Assembly: GCA_036387135.1 (NCBI GenBank)
Contig: DASVUH010000062.1
Location: 1-64,000 of the forward strand
Origin: JALZCH01 sp036387135
GTDB lineage: Bacteria; Acidobacteriota; Blastocatellia; Pyrinomonadales; Pyrinomonadaceae
Direction of reading: 5' to 3'
Length of the DNA: 64,000 bases
Shown: one piece after another, positions 8,329 to 15,379 of the stretch
How positions within the stretch are numbered: position 1 is the stretch's first letter
Layout: the number at the start of each line of letters is the position of its first letter
Program-made: the position numbers and the translations under genes
Notes under the pieces: generated by a model
What the model saw: only the letters and a program-made list of their open reading frames with translations
What the model was told of the DNA's origin: nothing
Database searches by the model: none

Positions 8329-9738
8329 TTATACAGAAACCGTCGGTTTTGCGCGAAGCGGAAATTCTGTTTCATAAGCATTAGCCAAACGCAGCAAAGC
8401 GTTTTCCGACCAATGCGTTCCCAAAAGCTGAACTCCGATAGGCAAGTTTTCGCTCGAAAGCCCGCACGGAATCGAGATTCCGGGAATTCCCGCCAGATTT
8501 GCCGAAGCCGTATAAACGTCGCTTAAATACATTGCGAGCGGATCGTCCGATTTTTCTCCGATTTTAAACGCGGTCGAAGGCGCTGTCGGCGTAATAATCG
8601 CGTCGCAAATTTGAAAAGCGTTGAGAAAATCCTGTTTCAACAGCGTTCTCACTTTTTGCGCCTTAGCGTAATAAGCTTCGTAATAACCGCTAGACAGAAC
8701 GTAAGTTCCAAGCATAATCCGGCGTTTTACTTCCGCGCCGAAGCCTTCTTCTCTTGTTTTGCGATACATCTGGCGCAATTCCGGCGCGTTTTCCGCCCGA
8801 AAGCCATAGCGTACGCCGTCGTATCGAGCCAGATTTGAAGATGCTTCCGCCGTGGCGATAATGTAATAAACCGCAATGTTGTATTTGGCGTGCGGCAATT
8901 GAACGTCAACGATTTCCGCGCCCAATTTCCGATAATTTTCAATCGCCGTTTCAACCGCTTCGCGCACTTCCGTGTCCAAGCCTTCCCCAAAAAGCTCGCG
9001 CGGAACGCCGAGCCGCATTCCGGCAATCGGAGAATCAATTTCCGACAAATAATCCGGCACGGGAGCATCCGCGGTTGTTGAATCGTGAGAATCGCGCCCG
9101 GCGATTGTCTGCAAAACCGGCGCAATGTCGCGGCTCGTCCGTCCGAAAATTCCGATTTGGTCAAGACTCGAACCGAAAGCGACCAAACCGAAACGCGAAA
9201 TCCGCCCATAAGTCGGTTTCAAACCTGCGACGCCGCAAAACGAAGCAGGCTGGCGAACCGAGCCGCCGGTTTCCGAACCGAGCGCGACGCGGACAATTCC
9301 AGCCGCGACAGCCGCCGCCGAACCGCCCGAAGAACCGCCCGGAACGCGCTCCGTGTCCCACGGATTGCGAACCGCTCCGAAAGCCGAATTTTCGTTTGAC
9401 GAACCCATTGCAAACTCGTCCATATTTGTTTTGCCGACGATAATTGCTCCGGCTTTTTCCAGACGCCCAACGGCAGTCGCATCATAGGGCGGATTGTAAT
9501 CGCCTAAAATCCGCGAGCCGCAAGAAGTTTGCGAAAATCGGGTGCAAATGTTGTCTTTGACGGCAATCGGGAGACCTGCAAGCGGCAAATTTTCGCTCGC
9601 ATTTTCGATTTCCGCAGCGCGTTTTAAAGCATAATCGCGCTCAATGGTTAAAAATGCGTTTAATTGCGGATTTAATTTTTCAGCCGCGCGAACAGATTTT
9701 TCTACTTCGGCGCGGATGCCGTTTTCTGCTGTATTCAT
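8329..9738 (-). CDS. gatA: Asp-tRNA(Asn)/Glu-tRNA(Gln) amidotransferase subunit A
   Basis: The amidase subunit of the GatCAB transamidosome, which releases ammonia from Gln/Asn to convert misacylated Glu-tRNA(Gln) or Asp-tRNA(Asn). The amidase-signature triad is intact: Lys61 in AVKDNI, cis-Ser136 in PGGSSGGSAAAVAAG, and nucleophile Ser160 in ETGGSVRQPA. The spacing matches known GatA proteins. At 469 residues it is of normal length (family about 480). It starts 18 bases after gatC, as expected for a gatCA operon; gatB is not in this window. Confidence 0.95.
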   Translation of the reverse strand: MNTAENGIRAEVEKSVRAAEKLNPQLNAFLTIERDYALKRAAEIENASENLPLAGLPIAVKDNICTRFSQTSCGSRILGDYNPPYDATAVGRLEKAGAIIVGKTNMDEFAMGSSNENSAFGAVRNPWDTERVPGGSSGGSAAAVAAGIVRVALGSETGGSVRQPASFCGVAGLKPTYGRISRFGLVAFGSSLDQIGIFGRTSRDIAPVLQTIAGRDSHDSTTADAPVPDYLSEIDSPIAGMRLGVPRELFGEGLDTEVREAVETAIENYRKLGAEIVDVQLPHAKYNIAVYYIIATAEASSNLARYDGVRYGFRAENAPELRQMYRKTREEGFGAEVKRRIMLGTYVLSSGYYEAYYAKAQKVRTLLKQDFLNAFQICDAIITPTAPSTAFKIGEKSDDPLAMYLSDVYTASANLAGIPGISIPCGLSSENLPIGVQLLGTHWSENALLRLANAYETEFPLRAKPTVSV

Positions 9739-9756
9739 CGGATTTTAAAATTCTGA

Positions 9757-10053
9757 TTATAAAACTTTCGGAACGCGGAAATGCCCTTCCGCCGGATCGG
9801 GCGCTTCGGCGAGCGCGGCTTTTTGTCCTAAAGACTGGTGCGGTATGTCTTCGCGCCGCGTGTTTGTCGTTTCGCCTTCCGCAGTAAAACCGCCGGTTGC
9901 GGTCTCAATCAACTCTGTGTTCAGTTCATTTAATTGCTCGACGTATTCGACGATGCTCGCCATCTGCGGCGTGTAAAGCGCGACTTCTTCGTCCGAAATT
10001 TCGAGATGCGCCAATTGCGCGATTTTTCTAATATCTTCTGCCGTGATTGCCAT
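9757..10053 (-). CDS. gatC: Asp/Glu-tRNA amidotransferase subunit C
   Basis: A 98-residue GatC that wraps and stabilises GatA. The N-terminus (EDIRKIAQLAHLEISDEE) and the C-terminal REDIPHQSLGQKAALAEAPD followed by FRVPKVL are typical. It lies directly upstream of gatA. A heptamer array arm and the four-helix-bundle gene separate it from dciA upstream. Confidence 0.95.
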   Translation of the reverse strand: MAITAEDIRKIAQLAHLEISDEEVALYTPQMASIVEYVEQLNELNTELIETATGGFTAEGETTNTRREDIPHQSLGQKAALAEAPDPAEGHFRVPKVL

Positions 10054-10056
10054 AAA

Positions 10057-10086
10057 AGTAATTAGTAATCAGTAATCAGTAATTAG
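10057..10086. repeat. Left arm of AGTAATN heptamer array bracketing a four-helix-bundle gene
   Basis: Four head-to-tail units of AGTAATT/AGTAATC just upstream of gatC. The TAA stop of the four-helix-bundle gene (10083-10085) lies inside it. It is reverse complementary to the arm at 10454-10486 on the other side of that gene. Confidence 0.85.
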
Positions 10087-10442
10087 CTCGTAGTTTTAAC
10101 TTTTTGGTGAAGGCTTGCAAGCATTCGTTTAATTTCAGATATTTGGTTATTCATATCCTGATAAGCATTTGAGTCAATATAACCAACATCACGAGCCAGA
10201 AGAAAATGGTAATCCAATTCGTTTGCAGAACCCATTGCGATTTGAAGGAAATGAGCATATTCTTTGTTGCCGCCCCGTCCGCAGCCTTCGGCAATATTAG
10301 CAGGAATGGATGCACAAGATCGTCGAATCTGACTAGTTAAACCAAATAACTCTTCTTTAGGGAATTTGCGCGTCACCAGATAGACTTGAACAGTCAATCT
10401 GTGGGATTTTTCCCAAACTTTAACTTGTCGAAAATCACGCAT
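10083..10442 (-). CDS. Four-helix bundle protein (bvIVP / Avd-like family)
   Basis: A 119-residue protein of the four-helix-bundle family first known from ORFs in 23S rRNA intervening sequences and related to the Avd accessory protein of diversity-generating retroelements. Family signs are VWEKSHRL near the N-terminus, FPKEELFGLTSQIRRSCASIPANIAEG in the middle (10347-10267), and a later segment resembling the QIAMGSANELDYHF block. The family is basic and can form pentamers that bind nucleic acid. No reverse transcriptase or rRNA gene is nearby. The gene interrupts a dciA-gatC-gatA run and is bracketed by inverted heptamer arrays, one of which contains its stop codon. Confidence 0.88.
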   Translation of the reverse strand: MRDFRQVKVWEKSHRLTVQVYLVTRKFPKEELFGLTSQIRRSCASIPANIAEGCGRGGNKEYAHFLQIAMGSANELDYHFLLARDVGYIDSNAYQDMNNQISEIKRMLASLHQKVKTTS

Positions 10443-10453
10443 TTTAGCGAAAA

Positions 10454-10486
10454 CTTATTACTGATTACTTATTACTGATTACTTTT
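10454..10486. repeat. Right arm of AGTAATN heptamer array; encodes the dciA C-terminus
   Basis: Units of ATTACTG/ATTACTT, reverse complementary to 10057-10086. It lies just 5' of the four-helix-bundle start codon. On the minus strand it also reads as the last dciA codons (VISNK) and its TAA stop at 10465-10467. Confidence 0.85.
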
Positions 10487-10944
10487 CTCCTCGCCAGACA
10501 GCTTCCGGCTGCGAGCAAAAAGTTTTTTCTTAAATCATCGTCTTCGATATTCTCAGCCGCTTTTGCCACATTTTCAGGCACGTTTTTCATTGCGATTCGT
10601 TCGCGTTCGAGCCGGCTCATTTCTTCTTTGTAACGCCGTTCTCGTTCTTCCTGAACTGTTTTTTCGTCAATCCGAAACTCGATAAACGTGACGGTCGGGC
10701 GTCCGAGCGTGGCGTTTAATTTGAACAGCATTTGCCCGCTCAGAGATTCCAGATGTCGTTTCCACATCGCGTCTTCGACCGCGACAATCAAATGTTTTTG
10801 ATACAGCCGAAACGGCACGGCGCGCGTCAGCAGTTCTTCGCCGCAGATTCGCCGCCACGCGATGAAAACAAGCGATTCGTTGAGTTCTTCGGCTCGTCCT
10901 TCCTGCCGGAGCATTTGCGGCAGCGTGTGAAAAATGCTTTTCAT
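10465..10944 (-). CDS. dciA: DciA/DUF721 family replicative helicase loader
   Basis: DUF721 proteins (DciA) recruit the replicative helicase in bacteria that lack DnaC/DnaI. The N-terminal domain is clear: an ESLVFIAWRRICGEELLTRA helix with the conserved Trp, then LIVAVEDAMWKRHLESL and FKLNATLG, the KH-like core. Residues beyond about 110 form a charged extension (EERERRYKEEMSRLERE) as in other DciA proteins. The last residues VISNK and the stop come from the heptamer array, so the ancestral C-terminus was probably changed by that element. Confidence 0.8.
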   Translation of the reverse strand: MKSIFHTLPQMLRQEGRAEELNESLVFIAWRRICGEELLTRAVPFRLYQKHLIVAVEDAMWKRHLESLSGQMLFKLNATLGRPTVTFIEFRIDEKTVQEERERRYKEEMSRLERERIAMKNVPENVAKAAENIEDDDLRKNFLLAAGSCLARRKVISNK

Positions 10945-10955
10945 CTTGATTTGGG

Positions 10956-11034
10956 AATTTTAGATTTTAGATTTTAGATTTTTTTCAAAAAGCGGTTTTG
11001 CCAATCTAAAATCTAAAATCTAAAATCTAAAATT
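10956..11034. repeat. TTTTAGA heptamer hairpin in a divergent promoter gap
   Basis: The left arm (10956-10980) is perfectly reverse complementary to 11010-11034: a 25-bp stem of AATCTAA/TTTTAGA units with a loop of about 29 bases. It occupies nearly the whole 93-bp gap between the divergent genes dciA and maf. Confidence 0.9.
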
Positions 11035-11037
11035 GAA

Positions 11038-11652
11038 ATGAGTTTAATGGAAAAAGAATCTCTGCTACAAGCGAAATCACTTGATTTGCCTCAATTAATT
11101 CTTGCTTCCGCAAGCCCGCGCCGCTCGGAAATCTTGAATGCGGTGGGTTGGAAATTTGAAAAACAAGCCGCCGATTTGGACGAAACCGAATTGGAAAATG
11201 AAAATCCGACTGATTACGTCGTGCGATTGGCGCGTGAAAAAGCGTTAGCAGTTGGCGGAAACATCGAAAACGGCTTGATTTTGGGCGCTGACACAACTGT
11301 GGTCATTGAAAATGAAATTATCGGAAAACCGAAAGATTTGGCTGACGCCGCCGAGATGCTCGGCAAATTATCCGGGCGCTGGCACGAAGTTTTAACCGGC
11401 GTCGCCTTAGTCAAAAAAAACAACGGGAAAACAGAAATTCAAGCCGATTTGGAACGAACAAAAGTCAAATTTTTTCCGCTTTCCGATTCTGAAATAAATT
11501 ATTTAGTCGAACGAGGAGAACCGCTCGACAAAGCCGGAGCTTATGCCGTGCAAGGCGTCGCGGCGCTTTTTATCGAACGAATCGAGGGCGATTATTGGAA
11601 CGTCGTCGGGCTGCCCGTTCAGCTTGTTTATAAACTTGCGCGGCAATTTTGA
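11038..11652 (+). CDS. maf: Maf family nucleoside triphosphate pyrophosphatase
   Basis: Hydrolyses dTTP/UTP or modified nucleotides to monophosphates. The diagnostic N-terminal ILASASPRRSEIL is followed by the conserved Glu/Asp cluster ADLDETELENE. LILGADTTVV, GKPKDLADAAEML and a C-terminal EPLDKAGAYAVQG complete the family pattern. Length is 204 (usual 190-210). The ATG at 11038 follows the heptamer array by three bases and has no Shine-Dalgarno; the second ATG (11047) has none either. Confidence 0.93.
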   Translation: MSLMEKESLLQAKSLDLPQLILASASPRRSEILNAVGWKFEKQAADLDETELENENPTDYVVRLAREKALAVGGNIENGLILGADTTVVIENEIIGKPKDLADAAEMLGKLSGRWHEVLTGVALVKKNNGKTEIQADLERTKVKFFPLSDSEINYLVERGEPLDKAGAYAVQGVAALFIERIEGDYWNVVGLPVQLVYKLARQF

Positions 11653-11703
11653 AAGCTGTGCGAATCATAATAAAACACTTTATGTCCTTAGCATTTAAGT
11701 TCT

Positions 11704-11757
11704 TCAGAATTAAACCGCAAAGATCGCAAAGGTTTTACGCAAAGAACGCAAAACGGT
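11704..11757. repeat. CGCAAAG-type octamer repeat, copy 1
   Basis: A sequence of the form CAGAATTAAACCGCAAAG followed by further GCAAAG-containing 8-bp units. It matches the copy at 44094-44140, including the non-repetitive leader CAGAATTAAACC. It lies in the 195-base gap between maf and the next small gene. Confidence 0.75.
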
Positions 11758-11847
11758 ATTTTCAAAAATTTGAATGCAGAATAATGTAAAATTAAAAAAC
11801 ACAATTTTTGAGTGTGTTTTATGCAGAAACATTTTTGAATTTTGAGA

Positions 11848-12057
11848 ATGATAAAAAGGAATTCCAATCAATCACCGAAACAAAACGTTTGGGCGCGTCC
11901 TGGAATGAGCGTGACTTTTCGCGCCGAATTGATGCCGGGGCGGGAAACTGAAAAACGCACCTTTCGAGTTAAAACCGTATTGCCGAACAACCGCGTTATG
12001 CTCCACGATTTTGAGGGCGAACATTCGGAAAACGAATTTGAGCCGATAAGATTTTAA
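11848..12057 (+). CDS. Small hypothetical protein, about 69 residues
   Basis: Not recognised. The likely start is ATG 11848; a TTG two codons upstream is also possible. The sequence is basic at the N-terminus and then strongly beta-like (GMSVTFRAELMPGRE, TFRVKTVLPNNRVMLHDFEGEH), suggesting a small SH3/KOW-like barrel. A perfect bidirectional terminator follows the stop by 4 bases, which supports a real transcribed gene. Confidence 0.6.
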   Translation: MIKRNSNQSPKQNVWARPGMSVTFRAELMPGRETEKRTFRVKTVLPNNRVMLHDFEGEHSENEFEPIRF

Positions 12058-12061
12058 AAAG

Positions 12062-12092
12062 AAAAAGCGTTCGTCAAAAACGAACGCTTTTT
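12062..12092. terminator. Bidirectional intrinsic terminator
   Basis: A perfect 13-bp stem AAAAAGCGTTCGT/ACGAACGCTTTTT with a 5-base loop, with A and T tracts on both sides. It lies between two convergent genes (stops at 12057 and 12114). Confidence 0.93.
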
Positions 12093-12113
12093 CAATCGAG
12101 TTTAAAATTTATT

Positions 12114-12701
12114 TTAGAGAATTTTGTCAATTTCCGCCGAAATTTGCGCGGTTATATCGGTTTCCGGGTCAATGCCGGTAAATTTCGCGGCGACGCTGCC
12201 GTCTTTATTCAAAACTACGAACGCCGGAATCTGGTCTAAACCGAAGGCTTTCACAGTAGCGCCTTGCGGATCGCGCAAAGTTCTCACACCTAATTTGCCG
12301 CGTTCGCCGAAGGTCGTCAACTGCGCGTCCGTCGCGTAGTTATTTGATTTGGCGTCGGCTGAATCGGTGCTGATGAAATAAAGCGTCACGCCGCGTTTGG
12401 CGTAATTCTGCTGCAAAGCGTTGATGATTTTAATCTGGTCGCGCGAGAGCGGCAGCCAGGACGCGCCGACAGCCAACACCGCCGGAGTTTTCAAACCGTA
12501 AATTAAAACGTTCGATCCGTCGAGCGAGCGCAGATTGATTTCGGTCGGCGTCGTTTGTTTGGTTTGCTTTTGAGCGCGAACGACGCTCGCGCCTCCGATC
12601 AGCAAAATTGCCGCGCCCGCGACGCCGGCAAAAATCATTTTTTTATTTAATCGTTTTTTGGTTTTCATATTCATTGACATTGAATGACAGCTTTGAATCA
12701 T
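12114..12701 (-). CDS. Thioredoxin-fold (AhpC/TSA-like) exported protein without CXXC
   Basis: An N-terminal membrane anchor or signal (MIFAGVAGAAILLIGGASVV) is followed by a redoxin domain: SNVLIYGLKTPAVLAVGASW, then an RDQIKIINALQQNYAKRGVTLYF helix-strand (12417-12349), cis-Pro in LDQIPAFVVLNKDG, and AKFTG. The position where redoxins have W-C-x-x-C reads ASWLPLSRD, so both active cysteines are missing. The fold should act outside the cytoplasm, but classic thiol exchange is unlikely. Several near-N-terminal Mets make the start uncertain (12701 or 12668). Confidence 0.75.
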   Translation of the reverse strand: MIQSCHSMSMNMKTKKRLNKKMIFAGVAGAAILLIGGASVVRAQKQTKQTTPTEINLRSLDGSNVLIYGLKTPAVLAVGASWLPLSRDQIKIINALQQNYAKRGVTLYFISTDSADAKSNNYATDAQLTTFGERGKLGVRTLRDPQGATVKAFGLDQIPAFVVLNKDGSVAAKFTGIDPETDITAQISAEIDKIL

Positions 12702-12780
12702 TGGTCATCAATGTTTTAATCGAATTTTCAACGCTTGTTGTGATGCCGATGAACCGGCGGAAGTTGGATTTTCGGAAAGT

Positions 12781-13635
12781 TTATCGCTTGTTCAAAACGG
12801 TATTGTCAATCAAGCGTGTTTTGCCGAAACGCACGGCGACGTTGAGCAAAACCGGATCGTCTTCGATTCGTTCGACAGGCTGCATCGTTTCGTTGTCAAC
12901 CGCCGCGACGTATTCGAGATGGGCGCGCGGCTCGGCGTTTATCGTTTGCGCGATTAATTCGACAAGACGCGGCGCGCTGCGTTCTCCGTTTTTAAAAGCG
13001 AGCTTCGCTTCGCGCAAAGCCCGATAAATAATCGTCGCCGCTTCGTGTTCTTCGCGATTGAGATAAGCGTTGCGCGAAGACATCGCCAAACCCGTTTCTT
13101 CGCGCACAATCGGCATTACGACCACTTCCGTATCAAAAGCGAGGTCGCGCACCATTCGTTTGACGACGGCGACTTGCTGGGCGTCTTTTTGTCCAAAAAA
13201 AGCGAAATCCGGGCGAACCGTGTTGAGCAGAATCGCAACAGCCGTCGCCACACCCCGGAAATGACCGGGACGCGCCGCTCCTTCCAAAACATCCGAAATG
13301 CCCTCGACGTAAACATAGCTCGAAAATCCCGGCGGATAAATATCTTCGGCTGTCGGCGCGAAAATATAATCAACGTTGTAATCGGTCAGCAAAGCCGCGT
13401 CGCCGGTTAAATCGCGCGGATATTTATCAAAATCTTCGTTTCTGCCGAACTGCATCGGGTTGACGAAAATAGTGACGACGACGACATCGCACATTTGCCG
13501 GGCTTCGCGTACAAGCGACAGATGCCCTTCGTGGAGCGCGCCCATTGTCGGAACCAATCCGATTGTTTTGTCCTGTTCGCGCCTCAATTTGCGCGCAATC
13601 GAACTCATTCGCTGGCGGCGGTGAATAATTTCCAT
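12781..13635 (-). CDS. panC: Pantothenate synthetase
   Basis: Condenses pantoate and beta-alanine with ATP to make pantothenate, the last step before CoA. The nucleotidyltransferase HIGH-like motif is present as MGALHEGHLSL (His35, His38), with IFVNPMQFGRNEDFDKYPRDL and VEGISDVLEGAARPGHFRGV (13305-13246). FGQKDAQQ and MSSRNAYL complete the pattern. Length 284 is normal. It is last in the folK-panB-panC run, separated from panB by a heptamer hairpin. Confidence 0.96.
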   Translation of the reverse strand: MEIIHRRQRMSSIARKLRREQDKTIGLVPTMGALHEGHLSLVREARQMCDVVVVTIFVNPMQFGRNEDFDKYPRDLTGDAALLTDYNVDYIFAPTAEDIYPPGFSSYVYVEGISDVLEGAARPGHFRGVATAVAILLNTVRPDFAFFGQKDAQQVAVVKRMVRDLAFDTEVVVMPIVREETGLAMSSRNAYLNREEHEAATIIYRALREAKLAFKNGERSAPRLVELIAQTINAEPRAHLEYVAAVDNETMQPVERIEDDPVLLNVAVRFGKTRLIDNTVLNKR

Positions 13636-13642
13636 AGAAGCT

Positions 13643-13731
13643 ATCAGTAATAAGTAATTAGTAATAAGTAATTAGTTTAAAAAGCTGATTACTTATTACT
13701 AATTACTAATTACTTTTCACTTTTCACTTGA
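13643..13731. repeat. AGTAATN heptamer hairpin between panB and panC
   Basis: The left arm 13643-13675 (AGTAATA/AGTAATT units) faces the right arm 13686-13721 (ATTACTT/ATTACTA units), followed by ACTTTTC units to 13729. The same unit family is used around the four-helix-bundle gene. The right arm encodes the last residues of PanB (QVKSEK) and its TAA stop at 13710-13712. Confidence 0.88.
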
Positions 13732-14567
13732 ATCCCTTCGGGCATCGGATAAGATTCCTGTTCGCTCGGATAATCTCCGTTTCGGACATCGTTAGCCCAG
13801 TTTTGCACGGCTTCGGTTATCGTTTCGCGCAAATTGGCGTATTTGCGGACAAATTTAGGCTGTCGCCCGAAAGTTAAACCGAGCAAGTCGTGCAAAACCA
13901 AAACCTGAATGTCGCAATCAATTCCCGCGCCGATTCCGACGGTTGAAATGTTTACGGATTTAGTAATTTCGGCGGCAAGCTCGCGCGGAACCAGCTCCAG
14001 AACAATCGAAAAAGCTCCCGCGTCTTCGAGCGCGAGCGCGTCGTCAATTAGTGCCTGCGCGGCGTCGGCGGTTTTGCCCTGCAAACGATAACCGCCGAGA
14101 CGATTAAAAGATTGCGGTGTCAAACCGATATGTCCCATCACGGGAATTTCTTCATTGACTAATCTTTTGACAATTTCCAAACGATTTCGCCCGCCTTCGA
14201 GCTTGACGGCTTCCGCGCCGGCTTCTTTGATAAATCTGAAAGCGTTTTTAACGGCGTCGTGTTCGCCCGTATGATACGAGCCGTACGGCATATCGGCAAC
14301 GAGCAAAGCGCGCTTTACTCCGCGCCGGACTGCTTTTGCAGCAAACAGCATTTCGTCCATCGTCACCGGAATCGTGTTGTCGTAACCGAAAACTACATTT
14401 CCGGCGCTGTCGCCGACCAGAATTATCTCAACACCGGCTTCGTCAACTACGCGAGCGGTCGGATACTCGTAAGCCGTCAGACAGGCGAGGCGCTCCCCTC
14501 GCTCCTTTGCCGCGCGCAGAAAAGGCACGTTTATTTTTTCGATTTTCGGTGTTTGATGCGATGACAT
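13710..14567 (-). CDS. panB: 3-methyl-2-oxobutanoate hydroxymethyltransferase
   Basis: Makes ketopantoate from alpha-ketoisovalerate and methylene-tetrahydrofolate. Diagnostic blocks are LTAYEYPTARVVDEAGV, ILVGDSAGNVVFGYDNT, PYGSYH, VKLEGG, PVMGHIGLTPQS and GIGAGIDCDIQVLVLHDLLG. I start it at ATG 14567 (285 residues, normal for PanB); the frame is open further upstream, but that part overlaps folK and looks unrelated. The C-terminal EGIQVKSEK and the stop codon fall in the heptamer array. Confidence 0.95.
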   Translation of the reverse strand: MSSHQTPKIEKINVPFLRAAKERGERLACLTAYEYPTARVVDEAGVEIILVGDSAGNVVFGYDNTIPVTMDEMLFAAKAVRRGVKRALLVADMPYGSYHTGEHDAVKNAFRFIKEAGAEAVKLEGGRNRLEIVKRLVNEEIPVMGHIGLTPQSFNRLGGYRLQGKTADAAQALIDDALALEDAGAFSIVLELVPRELAAEITKSVNISTVGIGAGIDCDIQVLVLHDLLGLTFGRQPKFVRKYANLRETITEAVQNWANDVRNGDYPSEQESYPMPEGIQVKSEK

Positions 14568-14586
14568 TTGGCGCGTGTTAGCGATT

Positions 14587-15156
14587 TTAAATTTTGACAG
14601 GCTCTTTTGCAATCGGAAACTGCGCCGCCGGAGAAGAAGCGGGATTTGAGTCAATCGGATTCCAGCGGTGAACCTGTGCTTTATCCGGCGTTTCGACCAG
14701 CAATTGGGCAATGGTTTTCTGCAAAACCGGATGCCGCAAATCCGGCGACAATTCGTTTAACGGCACGAGAACAAACCGCCGCAGATACATTTGCGGATGC
14801 GGAACGGTGAGGAAATCGGTTTGATGAACATTTTTGCCGAATAAAATTAAATCCAAATCAACGGTGCGCGCGGCTTTCGGCGTTTCGCGTTTTCTCCCCA
14901 ACAGATATTCGATTCGCAGCATTCGCGCGAGCATTTGTTCGGGCGTGATGTTGTTGATTTCGACTTCGGCAATCATATTGAGAAACCGGGGCTGTTTGTC
15001 ATCAACGGCGACAGGCTCGGTTTCATAAATTGCGGAAAGCCGTTTCAGACACACTGACGCTTCGAGCAGACCGCGCACGGCGAGCAGCAAATTCCCCGCC
15101 CTGTCGCCCAAATTCGAGCCGATTCCGACATAAGCTGTCACGGTTTCAACTTTCAT
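14587..15156 (-). CDS. folK: 6-hydroxymethyl-7,8-dihydropterin pyrophosphokinase
   Basis: A folate-pathway enzyme that pyrophosphorylates the pterin before dihydropteroate synthase. The family sequence is clear: AYVGIGSNLGDR at the start, SAIYETEPV, QPRFLNMI, LLGRKRETPKAARTVDLDLI with the conserved RxxxRxxDLDL pattern, and HPQMYLRRFVLVPL. The C-terminus is extended by about 20 residues. It is first in the folK-panB-panC run; linkage with panB makes sense because PanB uses a folate cofactor. Confidence 0.95.
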   Translation of the reverse strand: MKVETVTAYVGIGSNLGDRAGNLLLAVRGLLEASVCLKRLSAIYETEPVAVDDKQPRFLNMIAEVEINNITPEQMLARMLRIEYLLGRKRETPKAARTVDLDLILFGKNVHQTDFLTVPHPQMYLRRFVLVPLNELSPDLRHPVLQKTIAQLLVETPDKAQVHRWNPIDSNPASSPAAQFPIAKEPVKI

Positions 15157-15239
15157 CGCCGCCGATTGTAACTTAACGGTTGTTTTTTTGGTAGTTCAAT
15201 GTTTCAATTAAAGCGAGCCTGTGGCTCAAATATTCCAGC

Positions 15240-15263
15240 AATGCCTGGCTGAAAACAGGCATT
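15240..15263. repeat. Small REP-like hairpin
   Basis: A perfect 8-bp inverted repeat AATGCCTG/CAGGCATT with an 8-base loop, in the folK/AlbA_2-gene divergent gap next to the larger 30-bp palindrome. Confidence 0.5.
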
Positions 15264-15277
15264 CGGGCGGCAAAGTA

Positions 15278-15352
15278 AATGATGAACGATGAATAATGAA
15301 TGATGAAGTGAATACAATTTAATTCATCATTCATTATTCATCGTTCATCATT
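15278..15352. repeat. Perfect 30-bp inverted repeat made of GATGAAT heptamers
   Basis: 15278-15307 and 15323-15352 are exact reverse complements (30 of 30) around a 15-base loop. Each arm is four near-identical 7-bp units (GATGAAC, GATGAAT, AATGAAT, GATGAA). It lies in the divergent gap before the AlbA_2 gene, 27 bases from its ATG. Confidence 0.95.
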
Positions 15353-15379
15353 TTTTAGGGTTGCGCCGTCTTAACAAAA

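Noticed and set aside
9075..9443. Arg-rich plus-strand frames opposite gatA
   Set aside because: Shadow frames of a GC-rich coding strand; gatA is intact on the other strand.
14568..14711. N-terminal extension of PanB
   Set aside because: It overlaps folK and has no PanB character; ATG 14567 gives the normal length.
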